A stretch of DNA of 52,184 nt from NCBI RefSeq assembly GCF_031181555.1, contig NZ_JAPSKQ010000003.1, positions 1-52,184 on the forward strand, written 5' to 3'. The stretch comes from Streptomyces sp. Its GTDB lineage: Bacteria; Actinomycetota; Actinomycetes; Streptomycetales; Streptomycetaceae. The notes under the pieces were generated by a model, which saw only the letters and a program-made list of their open reading frames with translations, did not search any database and had not been told where the DNA came from. Numbering within the stretch: the first letter of the stretch is position 1; the number at the start of each line of letters is the position of its first letter. A program made the translations under genes and the position numbers. Below are positions 35,891 through 45,600 of this stretch, in pieces.

Positions 35891-37048
35891 GTGGACGTGC
35901 ACGGCACAGTGGCCGGGGGCTTCGAGCCGGTCGAGCAGGCGTTCGCACGGAACTTCGAGGCGCTCGGGGACCGGGGCGCGGCGGTCGCCGTGTACCGGGA
36001 CGGGCGCAAGGTCGTGGACCTGTGGGCCGGGGTGAAGGACGTCGACGGCACCGAGCCGTGGGAGCGGGACACCGCCCAGGTCGTGCGCTCGGCGACCAAG
36101 GGCGTCGCCGCCGCCGTCCTGTTGCTGCTGCACCGGCGCGGCGAGCTGGACCTGGACGCGCCGGTCGGCCACTACTGGCCGGAGTTCAAGGCGCACGGCA
36201 AGGAGCGGGTGCTGGTCCGGCACGTGCTGAACCACCGCGCCGGGCTCCCGGTCCTCGACCGCCCGCTCACCCTGCGGGAGGCGGCCGACCCGCTGCGGAG
36301 CGCCGAGGCGCTCGCCGCCCAGCCGCCCGTGTGGGAGCCGGGCACGGACCACGGTTACCACGCCCTCACCTACGGCTGGCTGCTCGACGAGCTGGTGCGG
36401 CGCGTGACCGGCCGGGGCTCCGGCGAGTGGATCGCGTCGGAGATCGCCGGCCCGCTGGGGCTGGACCTGTGGGTGGGGCTGCCGGACGCGCGGACCGGCC
36501 GGGTGGGCAGGGTCGGCCGGATCGAGGGCCCGGAGCCGTCCGGCGTGCTCCGCGCCCGCCCGAAGCGCTCGGTCACCGACGCCTACGCCGACCCGGCCTC
36601 CCTCACCCGCCGGGCCTTCGCCGCGATCACCCCCTTCCCGGACCAGAACGACCCGGCGTTCCGCGCGGCGGCCCTGCCCGCCGCGAGCGGGATCGCGACG
36701 GCGGACGGGCTGGCCCGCTTCTACGCGTCACTGATCGGCCCGGTCGACGGCGTACGCCTCCTCGACCCGGCCGGCGTCGACCTGGCCCGCGCCGAGGAGT
36801 CGGCGGGCCCGGACCGCGTCCTGGTCGTCGGCACCCGCTTCGGCCTCGGCTTCATGCTGCACGGCAGCGCCTCCCCCTTCCTCGGCCCGGGCTCCTTCGG
36901 CCACCCCGGCCGCGGCGGCTCCCTCGGCTTCGCCGACCCGGAGACGGGCATCGCCTTCGGCTACGTCACCAACGGCTTCCGCAGGACCGTGACGGCGGAC
37001 CCACGGGCACAGGCCCTGATCCGGGCGGTGCGCCAGGCGCTGGGGTAG
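35891..37048 (+). CDS. Serine beta-lactamase-like hydrolase (EstB/class C type)
   Basis: 385 residues without a signal peptide, so cytoplasmic. The SxxK motif is Ser67-Ala-Thr-Lys70 (RSATKG), a downstream Tyr lies in DHGYHALTYGW (YxL/N-like box), and FGHPGRGGS replaces the third box. This matches the carboxylesterase/beta-lactamase superfamily (EstB, LACTB-like). The substrate is unknown; esterase activity is more likely than drug hydrolysis. GTG start at 35891. It ends at a strong hairpin. Confidence 0.85.
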   Translation: MDVHGTVAGGFEPVEQAFARNFEALGDRGAAVAVYRDGRKVVDLWAGVKDVDGTEPWERDTAQVVRSATKGVAAAVLLLLHRRGELDLDAPVGHYWPEFKAHGKERVLVRHVLNHRAGLPVLDRPLTLREAADPLRSAEALAAQPPVWEPGTDHGYHALTYGWLLDELVRRVTGRGSGEWIASEIAGPLGLDLWVGLPDARTGRVGRVGRIEGPEPSGVLRARPKRSVTDAYADPASLTRRAFAAITPFPDQNDPAFRAAALPAASGIATADGLARFYASLIGPVDGVRLLDPAGVDLARAEESAGPDRVLVVGTRFGLGFMLHGSASPFLGPGSFGHPGRGGSLGFADPETGIAFGYVTNGFRRTVTADPRAQALIRAVRQALG

Positions 37049-37056
37049 GGCCTGAC

Positions 37057-37099
37057 GTCCGGATCGGGCCGGGGCCCGCGAGCCCGGTCCGATCCGGAC
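37057..37099. terminator. Strong bidirectional hairpin terminator
   Basis: A 17-bp stem (37057-37073 with 37083-37099) with one GU pair and a 9-nt loop, between the convergent hydrolase and DUF1876 genes. Confidence 0.9.
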
Positions 37100-37126
37100 G
37101 AAAGACCCCAGGGCCGGGGCGGGGCC

Positions 37127-37402
37127 CTACACGTGGATCGGGTGCGAGATGCGGCCCGACGCCTCGTCGATCTCGTCGTGCGCCTTGGTCAGCAGCCGCA
37201 TGGCGAGTTCGTTCAACGCCCGGGCGCCGGCGACCTCCTCACCGACCCTGGGCTGATTCGCGTCGGTGTGGTGCCGGGTCGCGTGCCCGTGCGCCCGCAC
37301 CGCGGTCCCGTCGGGCAGCCGGACCATCGCGACCGCGCGCGTGTGCTGGTCGTCCTCCTGGAACTCCAGCTCCACGTGCCATCCCACTGCGGTGTGCACC
37401 AT
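37127..37402 (-). CDS. DUF1876 domain protein
   Basis: 91 residues, soluble, of the DUF1876 family common in actinomycetes: WHVELEFQEDDQHTRAVAM, then a TAVRAHGHATRH stretch and a helical end. Function unknown; one hypothesis is stress- or dormancy-related, by analogy with relatives near DosR targets. The frame extends 3 codons upstream to a GTG, but I choose ATG 37402 because GGAGGTGAT, a near-perfect ribosome binding site, is 7 nt upstream and includes that GTG. Confidence 0.85.
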   Translation of the reverse strand: MVHTAVGWHVELEFQEDDQHTRAVAMVRLPDGTAVRAHGHATRHHTDANQPRVGEEVAGARALNELAMRLLTKAHDEIDEASGRISHPIHV

Positions 37403-37595
37403 GACGATCACCTCCGGAAGCTCTCATTCCAGGGTGCGCCTTCCCCTGCCCGGACGCACCCGGCCGGCAGGCGACGAGTACGGGGAGGCTCCCGCCCCGC
37501 CGGACGCGGCGCACGGACACCCCGTACTGAGGCTCCGGCCCGGTTCCGACCCGTCAGGACCGGGCTCCCCGCACCGACGTTCCGAAGGGCCCCGC

Positions 37596-38054
37596 GTGCG
37601 CCGTTGCCTCGCTGCCGCCACCGTCGCGGCCACCTTCTTCCTCGCCGGTGGCTGCACCGACCCCGCCGGTACGGAACCTCCGGCGCGGGGGAGCCGGAAC
37701 ACGCCCTCCGCCGACAGGTCCGGCCGGCAGGCCACCACCGCGCTGCCGGAGCTGGACGTCCCCGAGAACGCACGGGTGCTGGTCGCCGAGACCGTCGGCA
37801 CCGGCAGTGCGGACCTGCCCGGGTTCACCCCCTCCGAGGAGGCGTACACCGTGTACGCCGACTGTTCCGGCAGGGGGCAGGTGGCCCTCGTCGACCGGGA
37901 CGGGGAGGGGCAGGCCCGTCCGATCGCCTGCGACGGCGCGGGCACCGTGGGGGTGATCCACACCGACAGGAAGCCGCAGCACCTTGCGATCCGGGTGACC
38001 GGCGGGGCGGCCGACTGGAAGATCTCCGTCGTCTCGGGCGACCACCACCGGTGA
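37596..38054 (+). CDS. Putative secreted lipoprotein
   Basis: 152 residues. The N-terminus MRRCLAAATVAATFFLAGGC is a lipoprotein signal with the modified cysteine at position 20. The mature part has a Pro/Ser linker, then a beta-rich domain with two cysteines (DCSGRGQ, IACDGAG) that may pair. No family recognised. GAAGGG precedes GTG 37596. The 184 bp between it and the divergent DUF1876 gene show no clear element. Confidence 0.75.
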   Translation: MRRCLAAATVAATFFLAGGCTDPAGTEPPARGSRNTPSADRSGRQATTALPELDVPENARVLVAETVGTGSADLPGFTPSEEAYTVYADCSGRGQVALVDRDGEGQARPIACDGAGTVGVIHTDRKPQHLAIRVTGGAADWKISVVSGDHHR

Positions 38055-38085
38055 ACGACCGGGCGGTCTCCCGGCGCGCCGTCGG

Positions 38086-38931
38086 CTACCCCGCGCGCAG
38101 CATCAGCCCGATCCCGACGACCAGCAGCCCGGCCGCGGCGATGCGCGGGGCGCCGAAGCGTTCCTTGAAGAACAGGGCCCCGATCGCCGCTCCGACGATG
38201 ACCGAGGACTCCCGCAGGGCCGCGACGGGGGCGAGTTCGGCGCGGGTCTGGGCCCACAGGACGAGCGCGTACGCGGCGACGGACAGCGCGGCGCCGAGGA
38301 GTCCGAGGCCGGCGTGCGGCCGGAGCAGGGCGCCCGCCCGCCCCCGCCGGCGCCACAGCGCGTACGCCGGGATCACCGTGCCCTGGACCGCCATCAGCCA
38401 GGCGATGTAGCCGAGGGAGGAGCCGGAGGCGCGGACGCCGAGCCCGTCGACGACCGTGTACGCCGCGATGGTCAGGCCGGTCGCCAGCGCCGCGCCGATC
38501 GCCGCCCAGTCGGGCCGGTGCCCGCGCAGCCCCCACAGGGCGACGCCGGTCAGGCCCGCGCAGGACAGGGCGATCCCGGCGGCGGCCCAGCCGTCCGGCA
38601 CCTCGTGGGCGAACACGGCGGCGAGGACCGCGACGATCAGCGGCGCGCTGCCCCGGGCGAGGGGGTAGGCCTGGCCGAAGTCGCCCAGCTCGAAGGACTT
38701 CATCAGCAGCGCGTAGTACGCGATGTGAAGGGCGGCCGAGCCGAACAGGTACGGCCACGCCCCGGCCGCCGGGAACGGCACGAACGGCGCCGTCGCCAGC
38801 CCGATCAGCAGTCCGCCGCCCGAGATCAGCGCGAACCCGGCCAGCTTGTCGGTGATCCTGTGCGCGATGGCGTTCCAGCCGGCGTGGGTGACCGCGGCGA
38901 GCAGGACGGCCGCGGTGACCAGTGGGGTCAC
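38086..38931 (-). CDS. EamA/DMT-family permease
   Basis: 281 residues with ten predicted helices in two repeats of five, the drug/metabolite transporter fold. Repeat ends are marked by YALLMKSFELGDFGQAYPLARG and ALRESSVIVGAAIGALFFKERFG (the usual ...PL...F.E segment). Substrate unknown; such proteins export amino acids or small metabolites. GTG start overlaps the ybaK stop (GTGA), so it is coupled to it. Confidence 0.87.
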   Translation of the reverse strand: MTPLVTAAVLLAAVTHAGWNAIAHRITDKLAGFALISGGGLLIGLATAPFVPFPAAGAWPYLFGSAALHIAYYALLMKSFELGDFGQAYPLARGSAPLIVAVLAAVFAHEVPDGWAAAGIALSCAGLTGVALWGLRGHRPDWAAIGAALATGLTIAAYTVVDGLGVRASGSSLGYIAWLMAVQGTVIPAYALWRRRGRAGALLRPHAGLGLLGAALSVAAYALVLWAQTRAELAPVAALRESSVIVGAAIGALFFKERFGAPRIAAAGLLVVGIGLMLRAG

Positions 38932-39440
38932 GGAGTGCGCTCGCGCACGTCCACCAGGGTGCCGCCGGCGTGGGCGATCAGCGTCTTGGGTTCCATCGGG
39001 AAGACGGTGTACGGGGTGCCGGCCGCCGCCCACACGAGGTCGTGGTCGAGGAGGGAGCGGTCGGCGAGGACGCGGGTCCTCGTCCGGTGGCCGAAGGGGG
39101 GCACGCCGCCGATGGCGTACCCGGTGGTCTCCCGCACGACGTCGGCCTTGGCCCGGGTGACCTTCCCGGCGCCGAGCTCCTGACGCACCCGCTCGACGTC
39201 CACCCGCGAGGCCCCGTCCATGAGGACCAGCACGGGCGCACCGTCCGCGGCGAAGACCAGCGACTTGCAGATCTGGCTCAGTTCGCACCCGATCGCGGCG
39301 GCGGCCTCGGCGGCGGTGCGGGTGGCCTCCGGGAAGCGGCGGATCCGCCCGGTCACCTCCGCGAGCCCCATCTCCCGCAGGGCCTCGGCGAAACGGGGGT
39401 GGGCTCCGGAGCTCTCGGCGTCAGTGGCGGCTGTCGTCAT
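38928..39440 (-). CDS. YbaK/ProX-type aminoacyl-tRNA deacylase
   Basis: 170 residues of the YbaK/EbsC fold, which hydrolyses mischarged Cys- or Ala-tRNA(Pro) and similar. The key lysine is in SQICKSLVF, and GGVPPFGHRTRTRVLAD is the usual loop. The start is ATG 39440, with TAGCGT 7 nt upstream on the minus strand and no ribosome binding site. Couples into the EamA permease. Confidence 0.87.
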   Translation of the reverse strand: MTTAATDAESSGAHPRFAEALREMGLAEVTGRIRRFPEATRTAAEAAAAIGCELSQICKSLVFAADGAPVLVLMDGASRVDVERVRQELGAGKVTRAKADVVRETTGYAIGGVPPFGHRTRTRVLADRSLLDHDLVWAAAGTPYTVFPMEPKTLIAHAGGTLVDVRERTP

Positions 39441-39447
39441 GCGGGGC

Positions 39448-39453
39448 ACGCTA
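39448..39453 (-). promoter_or_regulatory. -10 element of a leaderless ybaK promoter
   Basis: TAGCGT on the minus strand, 7 nt before the ATG. Confidence 0.45.
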
Positions 39454-39519
39454 GCGGTCGGTGCGGCGGGCACGCGAGCGCATTCCCGGAGGACGGGCGG
39501 CGCGCGGCGGCGAGGGGAA

Positions 39520-39561
39520 AGCCGGTGAGGGCGCCCCGTCCCCACGGAGCCCTCACCGGCT
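39520..39561 (-). terminator. Hairpin terminator after the MMPL gene
   Basis: A perfect 13-bp stem, AGCCGGTGAGGGC (39520-39532) with its complement (39549-39561), and a 16-nt loop, 30 bp past the MMPL stop. It isolates the exporter transcript from ybaK. Confidence 0.85.
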
Positions 39562-39590
39562 GGTCGGGTGATCCCGGACCGTCCGGGCCG

Positions 39591-41798
39591 TCAGGTCCGG
39601 ACGAGTTCCCGGTTCTCGTCCTTCCTGTCGTCCTCCGTGCGCAGGCCCTCGCCCTCGACGTCCACGTTGGGCAGGGCGCGGTCCAGCCACTTCGGCAGCC
39701 ACCAGGCCTTCGTGCCGAGCAGGGCCAGGACCGCCGGGACGATCGCCATGCGGACGACGAACGCGTCGAAGAGGACGGCGATCGCGAGGCCGAAGCCGAT
39801 CATCTTGACCATCGACTCGCTGGAGCCGATGAAGCCGGAGAAGACCGCGATCATGATCACCGCGGCGGCCGTGACCACCCGGGCGCCGTGCCGGAAGCCG
39901 GTCACCACGGCCTGGCTCGGCTTCTCGCCGTGGACGTAGGCCTCCCGCATCCGGGTCACGAGGAACACCTCGTAGTCCATGGCCAGTCCGAAGACCACGC
40001 CGACCATGAAGATCGGCATCATCGACATGACCGGACCGGTCTGCTCCACGTTCATCGGGCCGGACAGCCAGCCCCACTGGAAGACCGCGACCACCGCGCC
40101 GAGGGCCGCCAGGACCGACAGGAGGAAGCCGAGGGCCGCCTTCAGCGGGACCAGGATCGAGCGGAAGACCACGATCAGGAGGAGGAAGGCCAGTCCGACG
40201 ACCAGGATCAGGTACGGGACCAGCGCGTCGTTGAGCTTCTGGGACACGTCGATGTTCATCGCCGTGGAGCCCGTCACCAGGACGTCGGCGCCGGTGCCCG
40301 CCTTGATGTCCGCGCCCGCGTCACGGATGTCGTGCACCAGGTCCTCGGTCGTCACCGACGAGGGCTTGGAGTCCGGGACGACGGTGATCGTCGCCGTGTC
40401 GCCGACCTTGTTGGGGGCCGCCGGGGACACGTTCACCACGTTGTCGAGGGCCTTGATGCCGTCGCCGGTCCGCTGGAAGACGGCCTGCGGGTCGTCGCTG
40501 CCCTTCGCGTCGACCACGACCACCAGCGGGCCGTTGAAGCCGGGGCCGAAGCCCTCGGAGAGCAGGTCGTAGGCGCGGCGCTGGGTGGTGGACGTCGGCT
40601 GCGAGCCGTCGTCGGGCAGGCCCAGTTCCAGGGAGGCCGCCGGGACGGCCGCGGCGCCCAGGCCGACGACACCGAGGAGCAGGACCGCCACGGGACGGCG
40701 CACGACGAAGCTCGCCCAGCGGGTGCCCATGTTGGGGCGCTGCGGCTTCTTCGGGGCGCGGCCGCCGCCGAGCAGCTTGCTCTTCTCACCGGCCGGGCGG
40801 ACCCTGCGGCCCGCGTAGCCGAGCAGCGCCGGGACCATGGTGAGGGCGATGAGGACCGCGATGGCGACCGTGCCGGCGGCGGCGACGCCCATCTTGGTCA
40901 GCATCGGGATGTTGACCACCGAGAGGCCGACCAGGGCGATCACGACCGTGAGGCCGGCGAAGACCACCGCGGAGCCCGCCGTGCCGACGGCGCGGCCGGC
41001 CGCGTCCTCCCGTTCGCGGCCCTCGGCCAGCTCGGCGCGGTAGCGGGAGACGACGAACAGCGCGTAGTCGATGCCGACCGCGAGGCCGATCATCGAGGCC
41101 AGGATGGAGGTGGTGGAGCCGAGGTCGAGGGTGCTGGCCAGCGCGGTGATGGTCGAGACGCCGATGCCGACGCCGATGATCGCGGTGAGCAGCGGCAGAC
41201 CGGCGGCGAGCAGCGAGCCGAAGGTGATGACGAGGACGACCGCGGCGATGCCTATGCCGATGATCTCGGCGGTGCCGGTGTGCGGGACGGTCTGCAGCGC
41301 GTCACCGCCGATCTCCACGGTCAGCCCGGCGTCGCGGGCGTCCTCGGCGGCGCCCTCCAGGGCGTCGCGGGAGGTGTCCTCCAGCTCCATGCCGGAGACC
41401 TTGTAGCTCACCGAGGCGTAGGCGACGGTGCCGTCCCGGCTGACGCCGCCGCCCTGGTAGGGGTCGGTGACGCGGGCGACCTCAAAGCCGCCGGACAGCT
41501 CCTGGACGGTCTCCTGGACGGTCGCCTTGTGCTCGGCGTCGGTCATCTTCTCGCCGGCGGGTGCCTTGAAGACGACGCGCGCGGTCGCTCCGTCGGCACT
41601 GGAGCCGGGGAAGCGTTCCTCCAGCAGGTCGAAGGCCTTCTGGGCCTCGGTGCCGGGGATGGAGAAGGAGGTGGTGCCGGCCGCCGGGGCACCGGCCGCG
41701 CCGGCGCCCGCGAGCGCCAGCAGCGCCACCCAGAACAGGGCTACGAGGTGCCGTCGCCGGAAGGCGAACCGGCCGAGTCGGTAGAGGAAAGTGGCCAC
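39591..41798 (-). CDS. MMPL/RND-family membrane exporter
   Basis: 735 residues, two repeats each of one helix, a large external domain and five helices (12 in all). The family motif GIDYALFVVSRYRAEL lies in the first repeat, and GLAMDYEVFLVTRMREAY in the second, with the conserved aspartate of the proton relay. Similar Streptomyces proteins (ActII-3-like) export antibiotics or lipids; the substrate here is unknown. GTG start. The TetR gene is 97 bp upstream in the same direction. Confidence 0.9.
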   Translation of the reverse strand: MATFLYRLGRFAFRRRHLVALFWVALLALAGAGAAGAPAAGTTSFSIPGTEAQKAFDLLEERFPGSSADGATARVVFKAPAGEKMTDAEHKATVQETVQELSGGFEVARVTDPYQGGGVSRDGTVAYASVSYKVSGMELEDTSRDALEGAAEDARDAGLTVEIGGDALQTVPHTGTAEIIGIGIAAVVLVITFGSLLAAGLPLLTAIIGVGIGVSTITALASTLDLGSTTSILASMIGLAVGIDYALFVVSRYRAELAEGREREDAAGRAVGTAGSAVVFAGLTVVIALVGLSVVNIPMLTKMGVAAAGTVAIAVLIALTMVPALLGYAGRRVRPAGEKSKLLGGGRAPKKPQRPNMGTRWASFVVRRPVAVLLLGVVGLGAAAVPAASLELGLPDDGSQPTSTTQRRAYDLLSEGFGPGFNGPLVVVVDAKGSDDPQAVFQRTGDGIKALDNVVNVSPAAPNKVGDTATITVVPDSKPSSVTTEDLVHDIRDAGADIKAGTGADVLVTGSTAMNIDVSQKLNDALVPYLILVVGLAFLLLIVVFRSILVPLKAALGFLLSVLAALGAVVAVFQWGWLSGPMNVEQTGPVMSMMPIFMVGVVFGLAMDYEVFLVTRMREAYVHGEKPSQAVVTGFRHGARVVTAAAVIMIAVFSGFIGSSESMVKMIGFGLAIAVLFDAFVVRMAIVPAVLALLGTKAWWLPKWLDRALPNVDVEGEGLRTEDDRKDENRELVRT

Positions 41799-41895
41799 GA
41801 GGGCGTACTCCCGGTCAGGTCGTGGGTACTTCGGGGCAGGGTGGATCAGCCCGACGACGTGAGCGGTGGCGTCAGGTGCGGCTGACTGGGGACGG

Positions 41896-42495
41896 TCAGG
41901 GGGTGGGAACGCCGAGGGCGGGGAGGACCACGGCGTCGATGTACGAGGTGAGGAACTCCCGGGTGGGCGGCAGGTCGTCGATCAGCGTCCGCGTGGCGAA
42001 CGCGCCGACGAGCATGTGCACCATGTAGTCCAGCGCCGGGTTGTCGGAGCGGACCTCGCCCCGGTCGACCGCCCGCCGGACGATCAGCCGGAACTCCTCG
42101 ACCTCCGGTTCGACCAGGAGTTCCTTGAACGCCTGGCGCAGATCGTCGTTCGTGTGCACGGCCATGGCCATCGCCCGCATCAGGGCGGCGTTCTGCGCCA
42201 TGACGCAGTCGTCCTCACGCCCGACGATGGCGCGCAGGTCGCCGCGCAGGGAACCGGTGTCGATACCGGCGATGCTGCCCGGTGTCTGGCTCCGCATCGC
42301 CCTCACCACCAGCTCGGCCTTGCCGCCCCACTGGCGGTAGAGGGTCGCCTTGCTGGACCGGGTGCGGGCGGCGACGGCGTCCATGGTGAGGGCGTCGTAG
42401 CCGACCTCGCGGAGCAGGTCGAGCACGGCCCGGTACAGCTCGGCCTCGCGCTCGGGGGTGATCCGGCTGCGACGCACCGTCGCGGCTTCGCTCAT
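41896..42495 (-). CDS. TetR-family regulator of the MMPL exporter
   Basis: 199 residues: TetR helix-turn-helix near residues 30-60 (LTMDAVAARTRSSKATLYRQW), then a helical ligand domain. ATG 42495 follows GGTGAG. A longer frame from GTG 42570 would put coding sequence over one of the operators, so I reject it. Probably represses itself and the exporter through the paired palindromes at 42549-42609. Confidence 0.88.
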   Translation of the reverse strand: MSEAATVRRSRITPEREAELYRAVLDLLREVGYDALTMDAVAARTRSSKATLYRQWGGKAELVVRAMRSQTPGSIAGIDTGSLRGDLRAIVGREDDCVMAQNAALMRAMAMAVHTNDDLRQAFKELLVEPEVEEFRLIVRRAVDRGEVRSDNPALDYMVHMLVGAFATRTLIDDLPPTREFLTSYIDAVVLPALGVPTP

Positions 42496-42548
42496 CCCAC
42501 TCACCTTCCCGTTCCCTCGGTTCGGTGCGGTCCGGCCCATCGTGCCGA

Positions 42549-42609
42549 ACGACACCGTTTCGTACACCACGAATGTACCCCACCTCCTAGAGAAACGAAA
42601 CCGTTTCGT
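42549..42609. promoter_or_regulatory. Pair of TetR-type operators
   Basis: Site 1 ACGACACCGTTTCGT (42549-42563) and site 2 ACGAAACCGTTTCGT (42595-42609). Site 2 is a perfect palindrome with one central base; site 1 differs at one position. Centres are 46 bp apart. They lie between the TetR gene and the tricorn protease gene and may control both. Confidence 0.7.
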
Positions 42610-42678
42610 ACGTGCTCTGGATCACGCCTCCGCGGTTCCCGTCCGCCCGAGTTGCTGCGGTCCGCCCCCGGGAAAAGC

Positions 42679-45600
42679 ATGGGAAGGGTGAGCTATCTGC
42701 GCCTGCCGCACCTCAACGGCGACCTGCTGTGCTTCGTGGCCGAGGACGACCTCTGGCTCGCCCCGCTCGACGGTCCGGGCCGGGCCTGGCGGCTCACCGT
42801 CGACCGCACCAAGCTCGGCCACCCCCGCTTCTCGCCCGACGGCCGCCACATCGCGTACACGAGCTGGCGCAGCCTCGATCCCGAGGTCCACCTCGTCCCG
42901 GTGGACGGCGGGCCGGACACCCGGCTGACCTACTGGGGCAGCTCCGACACCCGGGTCTGCGGCTGGGCGCCCCCCGACGGGGACGGCAACGCCGAGATCC
43001 TCGCCGTCGCCTCGCACGGCGAGCCCTTCTCGTACTTCACCTGGGCCTACAAGCTCGCCTGCGACGGCAGTCCGGGCCGCAAGCTGCCCTGGGGCCCGGT
43101 GACCGACATCCAGGTCGCCGACCTCGACGGGGAGCGCAAGTCGCTGCTGCTCACCGGTACCCCGCCGCACGAACCGGCCTCCTGGAAGCGCTACCGGGGC
43201 GGGGCGACGGGCAGGCTGTGGCTGCACGGGCAGCGGCTGCTCGAGGGGCTCGGCGGCCACCTGCACTCGCCGATGTTCGTCGGCGGCCGGATCGCCTTCC
43301 TCTCCGACCACGAGGGCGTCGGCAACCTGTACTCGTGCGCGTACGACGGCTCCGACCTGCGCCGGCACACCGACCACGACGCCTTCTACGCCCGGCACGC
43401 CGCCGGCGACGGCACCCGGGTCGTCTACCAGTGCGCCGGTGACCTGTGGATCGTGGAGGACCTGTCCCCCGGCTCCGTCCCGCGCCGGCTCGACGTGCGG
43501 CTGAGCGGGCCGCGGGCCGGGCGGCGCCGGTACCAGGTCCCCGCCGCCCACCACCTCGACGGGATCTCGGTCGACGAGACCGGCCGGGCGAGCGCCGCCG
43601 TCGTACGCGGCAGCCTGTACTGGCTCACCCACCGCGACGGCCCCGCGCGCACCCTCACCGACACCCCGGGCGTGCGGGTGCGGCTGCCGGAGATGCTCGG
43701 CGCGAGCGGACAGGTGGCGTACGTGACGGACGCGGAGGGCGAGGACGCCGTCGAGATCGCCTCCCTGCCCCGGGCCAGCGGCCAGCGCCCGCCCCGGCGG
43801 CTGGCCTCCGGGAAGCTGGGCCGGGTGCTGGAGATGGTGGCGGACCCGGACGGGGAGCGGCTGGCCGTCGCCGCGCACGACGGGCGGCTGCTGCTGGTCG
43901 ACACGGACCCCGCGGAGAACGGCTCCGGCGGCGACGGCTCCGGGAACGGACCCTCCGAAGGCGGGGTCACCGAGCTGGTCCGCTCCGTCAACGGGCCGGT
44001 GCGCGACCTCGCCTTCTCCCCCGACGGCGCGTGGCTGACGTGGTCGCACCCCTGGATCGGGCGGTCGCTGCGGCAGATCAAACTCGCCCGGATCACCGCA
44101 ACGGCACAGGGGGACCGGACGGTCATCGACGTCACCGACGGCCGCTTCGAGGACGAGAACCCGGTCTTCACCCGGGACGGCCGCTATCTCGCCTTCCTGT
44201 CCTGGCGCGGCTTCGACCCGGTGTACGACGTGCACACCGGCGACCTGTCCTTCCCGCTGGGCTGCCGCCCCTACCTGGTGCCGCTGTCCTCGGCGACCCC
44301 CTCCCCGTTCGCCCTGAACCCCGAGGGCCGCCCGGCCGCCGGGGGCCTGGACCCGGTGGAGCACGAGGACCCCGGGGAGGGCGGCGAGAGCGGTGCGGTG
44401 ACCGTCGAGGCGGAGGGGCTGGAGAGCAGGGTCACCCCCTTCCCGGTCGCCGCCTCCAAGTACTCGGCGCTGCGTCCGGTCGCGGGCGGCGGGCTGGTGT
44501 GGCTGCGCTGGCCGATCTCCGGCGCGCTCGGCGAGACCTTCGCCAACCCGGACGACACCAGCGGCCGGCCGACCCTGGAGCACTTCAGCGTCACCAAGGC
44601 CAAGAAGTCCGAACTCGTCGGCCACCTCGACTTCTTCGCGGTCAGCGGCGACGGCACCCGGCTGGTCGTGGTCGACGAGGGCGAGCTGCGCGCGGTCCCC
44701 GCCACCGAACCCGGCGACAGCGACTCCACGGTGTGGATCGACGCCCGCCGCATCCTGCACGAGGCCGACCCGGCGGCGGAGTGGCGCCAGGCGTACGCGG
44801 AGGCCGGGCGGCTGATCCGCGCCTACTTCTGGGAGCCCGGCATGTGCGGCATCGACTGGGACGCGGTGCTGGAGCAGTACCGCCCGCTGGTCGAACGGGT
44901 CGCCTCCCCCGACGAGTTCGCGGACCTGCTGCGCGAGGTGCTCGGCGAGCTCGGCACCTCCCACGCCTATGTCACCGCCGCCCGCCGCAACGAGGGCCCG
45001 CCGCACTACCGGCGCCGCCAGGGCCTGCTCGGCGCCAACCTCGTCCCCCGCGAGGAGGGCTGGACGGTCAAGCGCATCCTGGCCGGTGACTCCTCCGACT
45101 CCCGGGCCCGCTCCCCGCTGGCCGGCACCGGCATCCGCGAGGGCGCGGTCCTCACCCATGTCGACGGCCGCCCGGTGGACCCGGTCACCGGCCCCTATCC
45201 GCTGCTCGCGGGTGCGGGCGGTACGACGGTGGAGCTGACGTTCCGCCCGCCCGTCGCCCACCACCACCCTTCTGCGGAAGGCCCTTCGGGCCCCTCCGGT
45301 TCCGAGGGGGAGGGACCGCCCCGCCGGGTCGCCGTCGTCCCCCTGGTCGACGAGACGCCGCTGCGCTACCAGGACTGGGTGACCAAGCGCCGTGCGGTGG
45401 TACGGGAGTTGAGCGACGGCCGGTGCGGCTATCTGCACATCCCCGACATGGGCGGCTCGGGCTGGGCCCAGTTCAACCGCGACGTGCGCATGGAGGTGTC
45501 CCGCCCGGCGCTGATCGTGGACGTGCGCGGCAACGCCGGCGGTCACATCAGCGAACTGGTCGTCGAGAAGCTGACCCGCACCATCCTCGGCTGGGACCTC

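Noticed and set aside
35891..37048. Antibiotic resistance beta-lactamase
   Set aside because: There is no signal peptide, and the motif set fits EstB-like esterases rather than secreted class A or C beta-lactamases.
42496..42570. Longer start for the TetR regulator at GTG 42570
   Set aside because: It would put coding sequence over an operator, and the upstream AGGAGG is too far (12 nt or more) from the GTG.
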